Shown one piece after another: positions 26,211 through 35,425 of a stretch of DNA of 64,000 bases (the stretch's first letter is position 1; the number at the start of each line of letters is the position of its first letter). The stretch lies in the NCBI GenBank assembly GCA_964466035.1, contig CAYXLR010000004.1:1-64000 (forward strand), written 5' to 3'. The notes under the pieces are model-generated. The model was given only the letters and a program-made list of their open reading frames with translations, did not search any database and was not told where the DNA came from. This DNA comes from JANQEA01 sp964466035 (GTDB lineage: Bacteria; Bipolaricaulota; Bipolaricaulia; UBA7950; UBA9294). The translations under genes were made by a program, and so were the position numbers.

Positions 26211-26888
26211 ATGCCGAAACCGCTCCTGTGGCTGGCCTTTGGACTGGCGCTGATCGCCGCCGGCGGCCTGTGGATCGTGCCTCGTCTCTTCCGCGCCGAG
26301 TGGGAGATCCTCGCGGAGGCGCCGCACGTCGTCGGCGACTCGATCGACCCGTTCGTCTACGCCGGCGGAGAGCTGGTCCGCCCGGTCGTCGGCTCCGCCG
26401 TCGTTCGCCTCACCGGGACGGGCGGGACGGTTCGCCTCTCGCTCGAATCGCCGGAGCCTTCACCTCCCCTTTCCCTGCGGGACGGATCGGTGGTCGGCCG
26501 GAGCTGGGAGCTCAGCTCGAGCGTCGGCCGCTCCGCGGGCCTCTGGTTCGAGACGGCCGTCAACGGAAACACCGGCTTGGGTGAGCGACGCCTTCCCGAG
26601 ACGGTCGCCTTGCTCGCGGGCGAGAGCCGGTTCGATCTCGCCGTCGACAGGAATCGGCGCCTGACCGGGCTCAGCGGCTTCTGGTCGGTCGCCCGCGCCC
26701 TCCGCCGGGACGACGGCTCGATTCGCCAGCAAGGGCTCGTCTTCAGCCCGCTCCTCCGCGACAAGACCGGCTTCTCCGATCCCGACCGACTCGAGTTGAC
26801 GCTCCTCCTCTACGATGACGGACCGGGGAGCAACGTGCTGACCCACCTCGTGTTCTCCGACGTCGTCATCGAGCGATCGTCGCCCTGA
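26211..26888 (+). CDS. Hypothetical membrane-anchored protein
   Basis: A 225-residue protein with an N-terminal helix (LLWLAFGLALIAAGGLWIVP) and a long beta-rich exported part, with no recognised domain (AVVRLTGTGGTVRLSLESPEP, LELTLLLYDDGPGSNVLTHLVF). It starts 15 bases after the CsgG-like gene, and GGGAGAGG lies before the ATG, so the two probably act together. Its stop is five bases from the convergent trkA stop. Confidence 0.65.
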   Translation: MPKPLLWLAFGLALIAAGGLWIVPRLFRAEWEILAEAPHVVGDSIDPFVYAGGELVRPVVGSAVVRLTGTGGTVRLSLESPEPSPPLSLRDGSVVGRSWELSSSVGRSAGLWFETAVNGNTGLGERRLPETVALLAGESRFDLAVDRNRRLTGLSGFWSVARALRRDDGSIRQQGLVFSPLLRDKTGFSDPDRLELTLLLYDDGPGSNVLTHLVFSDVVIERSSP

Positions 26889-26893
26889 GCCGA

Positions 26894-27706
26894 CTACGCT
26901 TCCGGGACATCGACGTCGCGGATCTCGTCTTCGGGTTCCTCCGCCTCGCTCTCGACCGCCGTCTCGAGGCGCGCGTGGGCCTCTTCGTCCGCCCTGTGGC
27001 GCCTCCGACGGAAGAGGAGCGACGCGATCCCCTGCCTTTGCCCGAGCAGATCGGCCGCGCGCGTGACCCCGTCGATCGTGCCGACGAGCAGGACCTGATC
27101 GCCCGGAAGGAGGCGGTCCCGTCCGGTGGGGAAGAGGAGTTTTTCGCCGTCCGCGCGGAGGAGGCCCGAGATCATGCAACCCCGCGGGAACCGGCGATCG
27201 GCTCGCAGCTCGTCGAGCGCCTGTCCGCCCGCGGCCGAGCCTTCGGCAACGGTGATCCAGACGATGACGCCTTGCCCGTCCGCGATCGTCGCCACCTGGT
27301 GAACCGGCGGCCGCTCGATCTCGAGGACGAGGCGGTCGAGGAAGAGGCCAGTGGCGTCGAGGAGGCTCGTCACGCCGGCCCTTTCGTACGCCGCTCGGTA
27401 CCGCGGATTCGGCATCCGCGCGATGATCCGCTCGACGCCGGCGCCGTGCGCGAGGAGCGAGAAGGCCAGGTTGTCCGCGCTGAGACCGGTCAAGGCGACG
27501 GCGACGTCCGCCTTCGCGATCTCCGCCTCCTCGAGGATCACGATGTCCGTCGCGTTGCCGCAGATTGCGACGACGCCGTACTCGGCGCTCACCGCGTCGC
27601 ACAGCTCCCGATTCAAGTCGATGACGGTGACGTCGTGCCGGCCGCTCGACAGGCGCGCCGCGAGTCGGCGACCGACGATCCCCGCCCCCGCGATCACGAT
27701 TCTCAT
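26894..27706 (-). CDS. trkA: TrkA-type potassium uptake regulatory subunit
   Basis: A 270-residue protein. The RCK_N Rossmann domain starts IVIAGAGIVGRRLAARLSSG with the NAD-binding glycines, followed by VTVIDLNRELCD and ICGNATDIVILEEAEI. An RCK_C domain follows (GSAAGGQALDELRADRRFPRG, LLPGDQVLLVGTID). The last 45 residues are charged and variable. It has one RCK_N/RCK_C pair, half the length of E. coli TrkA, as in KtrA/CglK types. It starts nine bases after trkH on the same strand and gates that channel in response to nucleotides. Confidence 0.85.
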   Translation of the reverse strand: MRIVIAGAGIVGRRLAARLSSGRHDVTVIDLNRELCDAVSAEYGVVAICGNATDIVILEEAEIAKADVAVALTGLSADNLAFSLLAHGAGVERIIARMPNPRYRAAYERAGVTSLLDATGLFLDRLVLEIERPPVHQVATIADGQGVIVWITVAEGSAAGGQALDELRADRRFPRGCMISGLLRADGEKLLFPTGRDRLLPGDQVLLVGTIDGVTRAADLLGQRQGIASLLFRRRRHRADEEAHARLETAVESEAEEPEDEIRDVDVPEA

Positions 27707-27714
27707 CCGAACAC

Positions 27715-29181
27715 CTACCTCCAGACCCGCCGCGAGAAGATCAGCAGGAAAGGCAGGATCTCCAGCCGCCCCGCGATCATGGCAAGAATATAGCAGACCT
27801 TGACCCCTGGACCGAGTCCGACGAACGCGGACGCCTTGACCGCGCTCGGCCCGATGTTCCCGAGGGCCGACGCGGACGCGGTCAACGATTCCCACGCTCC
27901 GAGGTCCGAGAGGAGCAGCGTCACGATCCAGACGATCGCGATCGACGCCAGCCAGCCCGCGGCGATCGACGTCGTGCGCTCGACCTCCGAGGGGGCGAGG
28001 ATCCGCCGGTCGAAGGCAAGCGGGTTCGCCTCCCGCGGGGATCGACTCGCCGCGCGGAGCTGCCGTCGGAACAACCGGCCGAGGATCGCGACCCGCTGGA
28101 CCTTCAGACCGCCGGCCGTCGACGCGACGCAGCCGCCGACGATCATCAGCAGGAAGAAGACTTGGACGGTGAGCGGCGAGAACCACGGCGACGCGAGCTC
28201 ACGGAGGGTGAATCCGGTCGTCGTCGCGATCGAGACGGCGTGAAACAGCGAGTGGCGGATGTGCTGGTGGATCCCGATCTCGGCGATCCTCCCGCGATCT
28301 CCGACGACGATCAGCGCCGATGCGCCGAGCAGGAGAAGCAGCCACGCCCGAAGCTCCGCGTTGCTCCAGACCTCTCGCCACCGACGCCGGATGAGCCCCC
28401 AATGGACGAGGAAGCTCGTTCCCCCGAGAAGCATGAACGCGAGAACGGTGTACTCGATGGCGACCGGATGCCCGACGCCGGCGGCCGAGAAGTGCCCGAT
28501 GCTGGCGTCGTAGGTCGAGAACCCGCCGGTCGACGCCGTCGTCATCGCGTGGACGACGGCGTCGAAGGGGTCCATCCCCTCGGCCCACAGGACGAGCGCG
28601 CAGGCGATCGTCAGGCCGCCGTAGATCGTCCAGAGGATCCGAAGCGAGGTGAACACGCCGGGCGAAAACCGCTCCGACCGGGCCTTGTGCGCCTCGGCGC
28701 CGAGCAGGACGTGGCGGTGCCCTCCTTCGCGGACGACGAACAGGAACAGCGTGAAGATCCCCAGGCCGCCGATCCACTGCGTCATCCCGCGCCAGAGCAG
28801 GAGGCTCTTCGGCAGGAGCTGCAGGCCGGTGAGGATCGTCGCTCCGGTCGTGGTAAACCCGCTCGCCGTCTCGAAGAACGCGTCCAGATACGTGATGTCG
28901 AGCGCCAACCAGAACGGGATCGCCCCGACGAGCGAGAGGGCGAACCATCCGAGCGCCCCGATCGCCATCGCCGTCCCGGGCGAGAGGGCCCGAGGACGGA
29001 AGAGGACCATCAACGCGACGCCCACGCCCACGGCGATCGCCGCGGGGACGGCGTAGATCCGCACCGGGAACCGGACCGTCTCGTTGAAGATCGCACTGAC
29101 GACCAACGGCGCCGCCTGCAACACCGAGAACGCCACCAGGATCGAGCCCAGGTAGTGCAGGATAGAGCTGCGGGTTCTCAA
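27715..29181 (-). CDS. trkH: TrkH-family potassium uptake membrane protein
   Basis: A 488-residue integral membrane protein with the repeated M1-P-M2 potassium-channel-like motifs. Pore segments are visible in ASGFTTTGATILTGLQLLP, TTASTGGFSTYDASIGHF, IATTTGFTLRELASPWFS and SALGNIGPSAV, each with the selectivity-filter glycine. It takes up K+ coupled to ions or membrane potential. First gene of the trkH-trkA operon, read on the minus strand. Confidence 0.9.
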   Translation of the reverse strand: MRTRSSILHYLGSILVAFSVLQAAPLVVSAIFNETVRFPVRIYAVPAAIAVGVGVALMVLFRPRALSPGTAMAIGALGWFALSLVGAIPFWLALDITYLDAFFETASGFTTTGATILTGLQLLPKSLLLWRGMTQWIGGLGIFTLFLFVVREGGHRHVLLGAEAHKARSERFSPGVFTSLRILWTIYGGLTIACALVLWAEGMDPFDAVVHAMTTASTGGFSTYDASIGHFSAAGVGHPVAIEYTVLAFMLLGGTSFLVHWGLIRRRWREVWSNAELRAWLLLLLGASALIVVGDRGRIAEIGIHQHIRHSLFHAVSIATTTGFTLRELASPWFSPLTVQVFFLLMIVGGCVASTAGGLKVQRVAILGRLFRRQLRAASRSPREANPLAFDRRILAPSEVERTTSIAAGWLASIAIVWIVTLLLSDLGAWESLTASASALGNIGPSAVKASAFVGLGPGVKVCYILAMIAGRLEILPFLLIFSRRVWR

Positions 29182-29263
29182 GGAAACGCCCTCCCGGTCC
29201 CCATTCTATCGCCGCTTCCGAACCGGTTGAACCGCAGGCGTTCCGACCCGACCGGGGCCGCCG

Positions 29264-29812
29264 CTAGGCGAACAGCCGACGGGAACGGTAGAAGTACTCG
29301 GCTCCGGAGACGACGGACAGCGCCAGCGCAAGCCCGAGGCAGACGGCCTTCGCCACGTCCGCCCCTGGCCCGAGGGCGAACGAGCGATCGACGAGGATCG
29401 CGAGGACGAGAGCGACGTGCGAGATCGTCTTCGCCTTCCCGAGGAAGCGGGCGCCGATCGCCTGTCCCTCGGAGATCGCGAGGATCCGCAGCCCGGTGAC
29501 GAGGAACTCCCGCGCGATGATGACGAGCACCGCCCACGCGCTCAGCTCGCCGAGCTGAAGGAGCGCGATCAGCGCGCCCGCGATCAAGAGCTTGTCGGCG
29601 ATCGGGTCGGCGAACTTCCCGAACAGCGACGTCTGGTTGAGGCTGCGGGCGATGTACCCGTCGACCGCGTCGGAGACGGCCGCGAGGAAGAAGAGGATCA
29701 TCGCGAGGATCCGCGTGACGGCCGAGTCGAACAGGATCAAGAACATCAACAACGGCACGAACGCGATCCGCGACAGCGTGATCTGGTTCGGGATCGTCCG
29801 GAAGACCTTCAT
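29264..29812 (-). CDS. pgsA: CDP-diacylglycerol-glycerol-3-phosphate 3-phosphatidyltransferase
   Basis: A 182-residue membrane protein of the CDP-alcohol phosphatidyltransferase family. The metal- and CDP-binding signature DGxxAR(8)GxxxDxxxD is seen as VDGYIARSLNQTSLFGKFAD followed by PIADK. It makes phosphatidylglycerol phosphate, the first step to phosphatidylglycerol and cardiolipin. Its ATG overlaps the tpiA stop by four bases (ATGA on the minus strand). Confidence 0.9.
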   Translation of the reverse strand: MKVFRTIPNQITLSRIAFVPLLMFLILFDSAVTRILAMILFFLAAVSDAVDGYIARSLNQTSLFGKFADPIADKLLIAGALIALLQLGELSAWAVLVIIAREFLVTGLRILAISEGQAIGARFLGKAKTISHVALVLAILVDRSFALGPGADVAKAVCLGLALALSVVSGAEYFYRSRRLFA

Positions 29813-30585
29813 CGCACGCTTGCCCCGCTTCGTCCCCCCTCGACGATCGCCGCGAACGCCTCCGGGTCGAGCGACGCTCCGCCGACCAACGCGCCGTCGA
29901 CGTCCGGGAGCCCGACGAGCGCGGCGGCGTTGCCCGGCTTGACGGACCCGCCGTAGAGGATCCGGACGCGCCCCGCGGTCGGCTCGTCGAATCGGCCCGC
30001 GAGCCAGGCTCGGATCCCGGCGATCGACTCCTGGGCCTGCTCGGGCGTCGCCGTCTCACCGGTGCCGATCGCCCAGACCGGCTCGTACGCGATGACGATG
30101 CGATCCATCGCATCGGTTTCGATTCCTTCGAGCGCGGCCGAGAGCTGACTCGACAGAACCGCCTCGGCCTCGCCGGCACGCCGCTCGTCCAAGGTTTCGC
30201 CGACGCAGAGAATCGGGCGCAGGCCGCCGCCGAGCGCCGCCCTCAGCTTCCTCCGTACGGCGTCATCGTCGTCGCCGAAGACGTGGCGCCGCTCGGAGTG
30301 CCCGACCACCACGTATCGACACCCGCATTCTGCGATCATCGCCGCGGAGATCGCGCCGGTGTACGCGCCGGACGCCTGGTGGTACACGTCCTGAGCGCCG
30401 AGCTCGATCGGCGTCCCGGACAACCGCCGGCCGGCCGATTCGAGGCTCGTGTACGGCGGGATGAGAAGGACCTCCACCCCCGGCGCGTCGAGGAACCGCG
30501 GCAGAAACGCTTCGATGAACGCCTCGGTCTCCTCGGGCGTCTTGTTCATCTTCCAGTTTCCGGCGATCAGGCAGCGACGCGTCAT
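29809..30585 (-). CDS. tpiA: Triosephosphate isomerase
   Basis: A 258-residue enzyme with all catalytic elements: IAGNWKMNK (lysine), YVVVGHSERR (histidine), IAYEPVWAIGTG (glutamate base, with the phosphate-gripping loop following) and RILYGGSVKP. It interconverts dihydroxyacetone phosphate and glyceraldehyde 3-phosphate. GGGAGAG precedes the ATG at 30585. It is translationally coupled to pgsA, an arrangement that links glycerol-phosphate supply with phospholipid synthesis. Confidence 0.95.
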   Translation of the reverse strand: MTRRCLIAGNWKMNKTPEETEAFIEAFLPRFLDAPGVEVLLIPPYTSLESAGRRLSGTPIELGAQDVYHQASGAYTGAISAAMIAECGCRYVVVGHSERRHVFGDDDDAVRRKLRAALGGGLRPILCVGETLDERRAGEAEAVLSSQLSAALEGIETDAMDRIVIAYEPVWAIGTGETATPEQAQESIAGIRAWLAGRFDEPTAGRVRILYGGSVKPGNAAALVGLPDVDGALVGGASLDPEAFAAIVEGGRSGASVR

Positions 30586-30648
30586 GCTCTCCCTCTCCCC
30601 TGCGGAGCCTCCGCAGAGTATATCGGACCGCTCGATCGCCGCGCACGA

Positions 30649-30678
30649 TTGACAGCGACCGCCTCCCCCTCCTACCAT
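30649..30678 (+). promoter_or_regulatory. Sigma-70 promoter of slipin-mnmG
   Basis: TTGACA (30649-30654), an 18-base spacer and TACCAT (30673-30678). The start would be near 30685, followed by AAAGGAGG and the slipin ATG at 30724. Confidence 0.65.
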
Positions 30679-30723
30679 CCGTATGGATCGAACCACGATC
30701 AACTCAAAAGGAGGCGAAAGCCG

Positions 30724-31473
30724 ATGTACACAACGATTGGAGCCATCGTCGTCTTCGTGTTGTTGTTCCTCGCCAACGCGATCAAGATCGTCCGCGAGTA
30801 CGAACGGGGGGTCATATTCCGCCTCGGCCGGCTGGTCGGTGCGAAGGGACCCGGGATCTTCCTGATCATCCCGATCGTCGACAAGATGGTAAAGATCTCC
30901 CTGCGGACCGTCACCCTCGACGTTCCGCCCCAGGAAGTGATCACCAAAGACAACGTCTCGACGCAGGTCAACGCGGTGCTCTTCTTCCGCGTCCTCGATC
31001 CGAGCGCCGCGGTCGTCGAGGTGCAGAACTACATGGAGGCGACGCGGCAGATCGCGATGACGACCCTGCGAAGCGTTCTCGGCGGCTTCGAGCTCGACCA
31101 GGTCCTCGGCGAGCGCGAGAAGATCAACATGCAGCTGCAGCGGATCGTCGACGAGCAGACCGATCCGTGGGGGATCAAGGTCAAGAACATGGAGATCAAG
31201 GACGTCAAGCTGCCGAGCGACATGCAGCGGGCGATCGCACGTCAGGCCGAGGCGGAGCGCGACCGCCGCGCCAAGGTGATCAACGCCGCGGGCGAAGCCC
31301 AGGCGGCGACCAAACTCGGCGAGGCCGCGGCGATCATCGAGCGGAATCCGGCCGCACTGCAGCTTCGCTACCTCCAGACGCTGAACGACATCTCGGCCGA
31401 GAACGCCTCGACGATCGTCTTCCCCGTCCCGATCGAGCTGTTCGAGTGGCTGAAGGGAAAGAGCCGGGAGTAG
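30724..31473 (+). CDS. Slipin/stomatin-like SPFH-domain membrane protein
   Basis: A 249-residue protein: one N-terminal membrane helix (IGAIVVFVLLFLANAIKIV), then the SPFH domain (EYERGVIFRLGRLVGAKGPG, TLDVPPQEVITKDNVSTQVNAVLFFRV) and a helical region (AIARQAEAERDRRAKVINAAGE). It is close to the prokaryotic stomatins that form membrane microdomain scaffolds, often with an NfeD protein. No NfeD gene is adjacent here; mnmG follows after 11 bases and is probably co-transcribed. AAAGGAGG supports the start. Confidence 0.9.
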   Translation: MYTTIGAIVVFVLLFLANAIKIVREYERGVIFRLGRLVGAKGPGIFLIIPIVDKMVKISLRTVTLDVPPQEVITKDNVSTQVNAVLFFRVLDPSAAVVEVQNYMEATRQIAMTTLRSVLGGFELDQVLGEREKINMQLQRIVDEQTDPWGIKVKNMEIKDVKLPSDMQRAIARQAEAERDRRAKVINAAGEAQAATKLGEAAAIIERNPAALQLRYLQTLNDISAENASTIVFPVPIELFEWLKGKSRE

Positions 31474-31484
31474 AGTCCGCGAAG

Positions 31485-33329
31485 ATGCGAAGCTACGACG
31501 TGATCGTCGTCGGTGCCGGACACGCCGGCTGCGAGGCGGCATTGGCCGCCGCCCGGCTCGGCGCCTCGACGGCCGCGATCACCATGGACCTCGACAAGAT
31601 CGGGGCGATGCCGTGCAACCCGGCGATCGGCGGGCCGGGCAAGTCGCAGCTCGTCCGCGAGATCGACGCCCTCGGCGGCGCGACGGCCACCGTCACCGAC
31701 GAGGCGGCGATCCACGTCCGGATGCTCAACACGAGCAAGGGCGCAGCGATGCGGGGCCGCCGGGCCCAGGCCGATCGCGCGGCGTACAAACGGATCTGGA
31801 GGCGGATCATCGAGTCCCAGGACGGCCTCGAACCGATCGAGGGGACGGTCGAGGCGCTCGTCGTCCGAGATCGCCGGATCGCGGGGGTCCGTCTCCGCGG
31901 GGGCCTCGAACTGCGCGCTCGAAGAGTGATCGTCGCCACCGGCACCTTCCTCCGCGGGCGCGTCCTGATGGGCGACGTCGGCTACGACGCGGGGCGGGCC
32001 GGCGAGCCCCCTGCGAGGCGGCTCGCCGAATCGCTCGAGCGGCACGGCTTCCGACTCGATCGCTTGAAGACCGGGACCCCGCCGCGCGTCCACCGAGAGA
32101 CCGTCAACGTCGGCCGTCTCGAGCGGCAGCCGACGAGCCGCGAGCCGCTCGCGTTCTCGTTCTGGAACGAGCCGCGCGTTCTGCCCGACGACTTCCCGGT
32201 CTTCGTGACCCAGACGAACGAGGAGACCCATCGGATCATCCGCGACAACCTGGCGAAGAGCGCGATCTACGCCGGGCTGATGCGCGGCGAAGGGCCGCGG
32301 CACTGCCCGTCCCTCGAGACGAAGATCGTCAAGTTCCCCGACCGGTCGAGCCACAAGGTCTTCCTCGAGCCGGAGGGCCGGGAAAGCGACGAGATCTACC
32401 TCCAGGGGATCTACACGGCGATGGCGCCGGAGGTCCAGGAGGAGATCGTCCACTCGATCGAGGGGCTCGAGGGCGCCCGCATCGAGCGGTACGGCTACAA
32501 CATCGAGTACGACTTCGTCGACCCGGTCCACCTCCGCGGCTCGCTGGAGTCGGACCGGATCGGCGGGCTGTACTTCGTCGGTCAGATCAACGGAACGACC
32601 GGGTACGAGGAGGCGGCCGCCCAGGGGCTCCTCGCCGGGATCAACGCCGCCCGGGCGATCCGCGGAGAGGGTCCGGTCGTCCTGTCGCGGGGCGAAGCGT
32701 TCATCGGCGTGCTGATCGACGACCTGGTGACCAAGGGGATCACCGAGCCGTATCGGATGCTCCCCTCCCGGGCCGAGTATCGGATCTCGTTGCGCGAGGG
32801 GAACGCCGACCTCCGCCTCTCGGAGCTCGGGCACTCGCTCGGCCTCCTCCCGGACGCGCGCTACGAGCGGGTCGTCGAGAAGAGGGCGAGAATCGAGCGG
32901 CTGCTTTCGGAGCTGAAGGCGACCCGAATCGGACCGTTCCACCCGCTCAACGACCGGCTCGCCGAGCGCGGAACGCCGCGTCTGCGGCACAACGGGGCGT
33001 CCCTGTTCGAGCTCCTCCGGCGGCCGCGGATCCGAATCGCCGATCTGCTCCTGAGGGACGGGCATCCGCCCGACGTCATCGACGAGGTCGAGATCGCCGG
33101 CAAGTACGCCGGGTACCTGGCGCAGCACGAGCGAGAGATCGAACGGCTGCGTCGGCTCGAGGGGCTCGTCATCCCCGACGACTTCCGATTCGAGGAGCTT
33201 TCGAACCTGTCGATCGAGGGGCGGGACCTGCTGGCCCGCGTCCGACCCCGCTCGTTCGGACAGGCGAGCCGTGTCCCCGGCGTGTCGCAGGCCGACCTGT
33301 CGATGCTGGCGATCCACCTGCGTCGCTAG
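31485..33329 (+). CDS. mnmG: tRNA uridine 5-carboxymethylaminomethyl modification enzyme
   Basis: A 614-residue protein of normal MnmG length. The FAD-binding motif VIVVGAGHAGCEAALAAARLG is at the N-terminus, followed by the family signatures CNPAIGGPGKSQLVREIDALGG, LKTGTPPRV and NGTTGYEEAAAQGLLAGINAA. The helical C-terminal tRNA/MnmE-binding domain is present (EIAGKYAGYLAQHEREIERL). With MnmE it modifies wobble uridine 34 of several tRNAs. mnmE is not in the window. It follows the slipin gene by 11 bases. Confidence 0.95.
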   Translation: MRSYDVIVVGAGHAGCEAALAAARLGASTAAITMDLDKIGAMPCNPAIGGPGKSQLVREIDALGGATATVTDEAAIHVRMLNTSKGAAMRGRRAQADRAAYKRIWRRIIESQDGLEPIEGTVEALVVRDRRIAGVRLRGGLELRARRVIVATGTFLRGRVLMGDVGYDAGRAGEPPARRLAESLERHGFRLDRLKTGTPPRVHRETVNVGRLERQPTSREPLAFSFWNEPRVLPDDFPVFVTQTNEETHRIIRDNLAKSAIYAGLMRGEGPRHCPSLETKIVKFPDRSSHKVFLEPEGRESDEIYLQGIYTAMAPEVQEEIVHSIEGLEGARIERYGYNIEYDFVDPVHLRGSLESDRIGGLYFVGQINGTTGYEEAAAQGLLAGINAARAIRGEGPVVLSRGEAFIGVLIDDLVTKGITEPYRMLPSRAEYRISLREGNADLRLSELGHSLGLLPDARYERVVEKRARIERLLSELKATRIGPFHPLNDRLAERGTPRLRHNGASLFELLRRPRIRIADLLLRDGHPPDVIDEVEIAGKYAGYLAQHEREIERLRRLEGLVIPDDFRFEELSNLSIEGRDLLARVRPRSFGQASRVPGVSQADLSMLAIHLRR

Positions 33330-33331
33330 GC

Positions 33332-35035
33332 TCAGTAGGCCGCCGTCGGGATCAGCTGCTCCTGGCGCGCCAGCCGCGACGCCGTCTCCCGGAAGATCGG
33401 CCCGGCCGTCGAACCGCCGCCCACCGGCGTCGTCTTCACCTCGTCGAGGACGACGAGGAGGACGTACTCGGGGTTCCCGGCGGTCAGGATTCCGGCGAAG
33501 AGCGACGTGTACTTCCCGTCCACGTAGCCCCGGCCGGGGATCGCCTTCTGGGCCGTCCCCGTCTTCCCCGCGATCGGGAATCCGTCGACCGCGGCCAGGA
33601 TCCCGGTCCCGGACTCGACCACCCTGACCATCAGTCCCCGCATCGTCGCGCAGACGTCGCTCGACGCGACCGCCGGAGCCACGTCCTGCTCGTCCCGGGC
33701 ATCGTCCGACGCGGCGACGTGCGGTCGGACGAGCGTCCCGCCGTTGGCGACCGCGGCGACCGCCCGAGCGAGCTGGATCCCGGTCACCGCCACCGACTGT
33801 CCGATCGACGTCGACGCGAGGGCGAGGCCGGACCAGTCCTCGACGTCGCGGAGGATCCCGCCCACTTCGCCGGGGAGGTCGATCCCCGTCTTCCGGCCGA
33901 ACCCCAACCCGACCAGCATGGCGTGGAGCGGCTCCTCTCCCAGCCGCTGGGCCACGCGGATCATCCCGGTGTTGATCGAGTCCTCGATGATCTGGGCGAA
34001 CGTCACCGTCCCGTACGAGACGTGGTCGGCGTTGTGCATCACGTGACCGAAGACCGAGATCCCGTCGTTCCCGTTGAACGTGTCGCCGACCGACACGACC
34101 CCCGCTTCGAGCGCCGCCAGGCCGGTGAACACCTTGAAGCTCGAGCCCGGCTCGAACAGGTGCGTGACGGCCAGGTTCCGCCGCGCCTCGGCCGTCGAAG
34201 TCCAGAATCGGTTCAGGTCGTACGTCTTGTCCTGGGCCATCGCGAGGACGGCGCCGGTCTCCGGGTCGAGGACGACGATCATGCCGCCGTCGGCGCGGAA
34301 CCTGGAGACGCCGGCGTCGATCTCCTCCTCGCAGATGAACTGGAGCGCGGCGTCGAGCGTCAGGACGAGATCGTTCCCGGGACGTCCTTCCTCGATCACC
34401 TCGACCTCGTAGGCGCGGCCGTCCGCCCCCTCGAGGACGCGGACCCGCCGCGGCTCGCCGCGAAGATGCGCGTCGAACGCCAGCTCGATCCCTTCGAGCC
34501 CCTCGCCGTCGGTGCCGACGAACCCGAGCACGTTCGACGCGAGCGACCCCTGCGGGTAGCAGCGCTTCCAGGTGTCGAGGAAGACGAGCCCGTACGCCCC
34601 GGCCTCGTCCGCGCGTCGCTCGATCCGCCGCGCCGTCTCGATGTCGACCCTTCGATCGACCCAGGTGAAGTAGCTCGCGCGATCCACGAGGTCGCTGGCG
34701 TCCCCACGCAGAAGGCCCAGCTCCTCCGCGAGGATCTGCGCCAGTTCGTCCGGCCGCGTCGCGTGGATCCCGTCGACCGCGATCGCCATCGCCTTCACGT
34801 CGAACGCGAGGAGCTCGCCGTCCCGATCGACGATCGATCCACGCCTGGGAGGCAGCTCGATCGTCCGCTCCTGCATCGCCGCGGCCGCCGCCGCCCACGA
34901 CGCGTGCTGCACGATCTGAAGCTGGAAGAGACGCCCGACGATCGCCGCGAGGCAGACGACCAGCACGGCGGCGACGATCCGCCCCCGCCGCTTCGTCGTC
35001 CGCTCAGTCGGATTCGTCCGTGGTGACGGGTACAT
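33332..35035 (-). CDS. ftsI: Penicillin-binding protein 2/FtsI, septal peptidoglycan transpeptidase
   Basis: A 567-residue class B penicillin-binding protein: an N-terminal helix (IVAAVLVVCLAAIVGRLFQLQ), a pedestal domain beginning PPRRGSIVDRDGELLAFD, and the transpeptidase with SSFK (nucleophile serine), SIN (third motif) and KTGTAQ. It crosslinks septal peptidoglycan. No PASTA domain follows. Its start lies inside the 3' end of the ftsL-like gene (32-base overlap), and the operon runs mutS-rsmH-ftsL-ftsI. Confidence 0.9.
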   Translation of the reverse strand: MYPSPRTNPTERTTKRRGRIVAAVLVVCLAAIVGRLFQLQIVQHASWAAAAAAMQERTIELPPRRGSIVDRDGELLAFDVKAMAIAVDGIHATRPDELAQILAEELGLLRGDASDLVDRASYFTWVDRRVDIETARRIERRADEAGAYGLVFLDTWKRCYPQGSLASNVLGFVGTDGEGLEGIELAFDAHLRGEPRRVRVLEGADGRAYEVEVIEEGRPGNDLVLTLDAALQFICEEEIDAGVSRFRADGGMIVVLDPETGAVLAMAQDKTYDLNRFWTSTAEARRNLAVTHLFEPGSSFKVFTGLAALEAGVVSVGDTFNGNDGISVFGHVMHNADHVSYGTVTFAQIIEDSINTGMIRVAQRLGEEPLHAMLVGLGFGRKTGIDLPGEVGGILRDVEDWSGLALASTSIGQSVAVTGIQLARAVAAVANGGTLVRPHVAASDDARDEQDVAPAVASSDVCATMRGLMVRVVESGTGILAAVDGFPIAGKTGTAQKAIPGRGYVDGKYTSLFAGILTAGNPEYVLLVVLDEVKTTPVGGGSTAGPIFRETASRLARQEQLIPTAAY

Positions 35036-35360
35036 AGTGAACGACGGTCGGTTCGATCATGCCCAGTTGCTCGCGCGCGACCCGCGCGACCCGCTCCAGC
35101 GAGAACGCCTGTTCGATCTCGAACTCGAGGACTCGATTCACCCCTTCGATGTCGGCGAGCAAGTCCGCGGCGCTCTGTCTCGACGCCGTCAACTCGTCGA
35201 TCCGCGTCGACTGCCAGAGGTGCAGGAAGCCGAGGCCGGCGATGAATCCCGCGACCAGGAGGAAGGCGACCGTGCCAAGCGACACCGCCTGCGTCCGCGA
35301 CAGGCGGCGCGAGCGGCTCGACGGACGGACAAGCGATCGCGACCCCGACCGATACGGCAT
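35004..35360 (-). CDS. ftsL: FtsL/DivIC-like cell division protein
   Basis: A 118-residue bitopic protein: a basic N-terminus (SRSLVRPSSRSRRLSR), one membrane helix (VAFLLVAGFIAGLGFLHLW) and a short coiled coil (RIDELTASRQSAADLLADIE) ending in RVAREQLGMIEPTVVHYV, the usual close of FtsL/FtsB/DivIC proteins. Identity rests on this topology and on the place between rsmH and ftsI, where ftsL is normally found. It should join FtsB and FtsQ to activate FtsWI. Confidence 0.75.
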   Translation of the reverse strand: MPYRSGSRSLVRPSSRSRRLSRTQAVSLGTVAFLLVAGFIAGLGFLHLWQSTRIDELTASRQSAADLLADIEGVNRVLEFEIEQAFSLERVARVAREQLGMIEPTVVHYVPVTTDESD

Positions 35361-35425
35361 CACGAACCCGAGGATAGGGCAACCCGCCCCTCGGCGGGCG
35401 GACACGTGTCGTCTCCGGGGCCGAA

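Noticed and set aside
31368..34898. Long minus-strand open frame opposite mnmG and running into ftsI
   Set aside because: Antisense of clear mnmG codons and out of frame with ftsI; composition is typical of a shadow frame.
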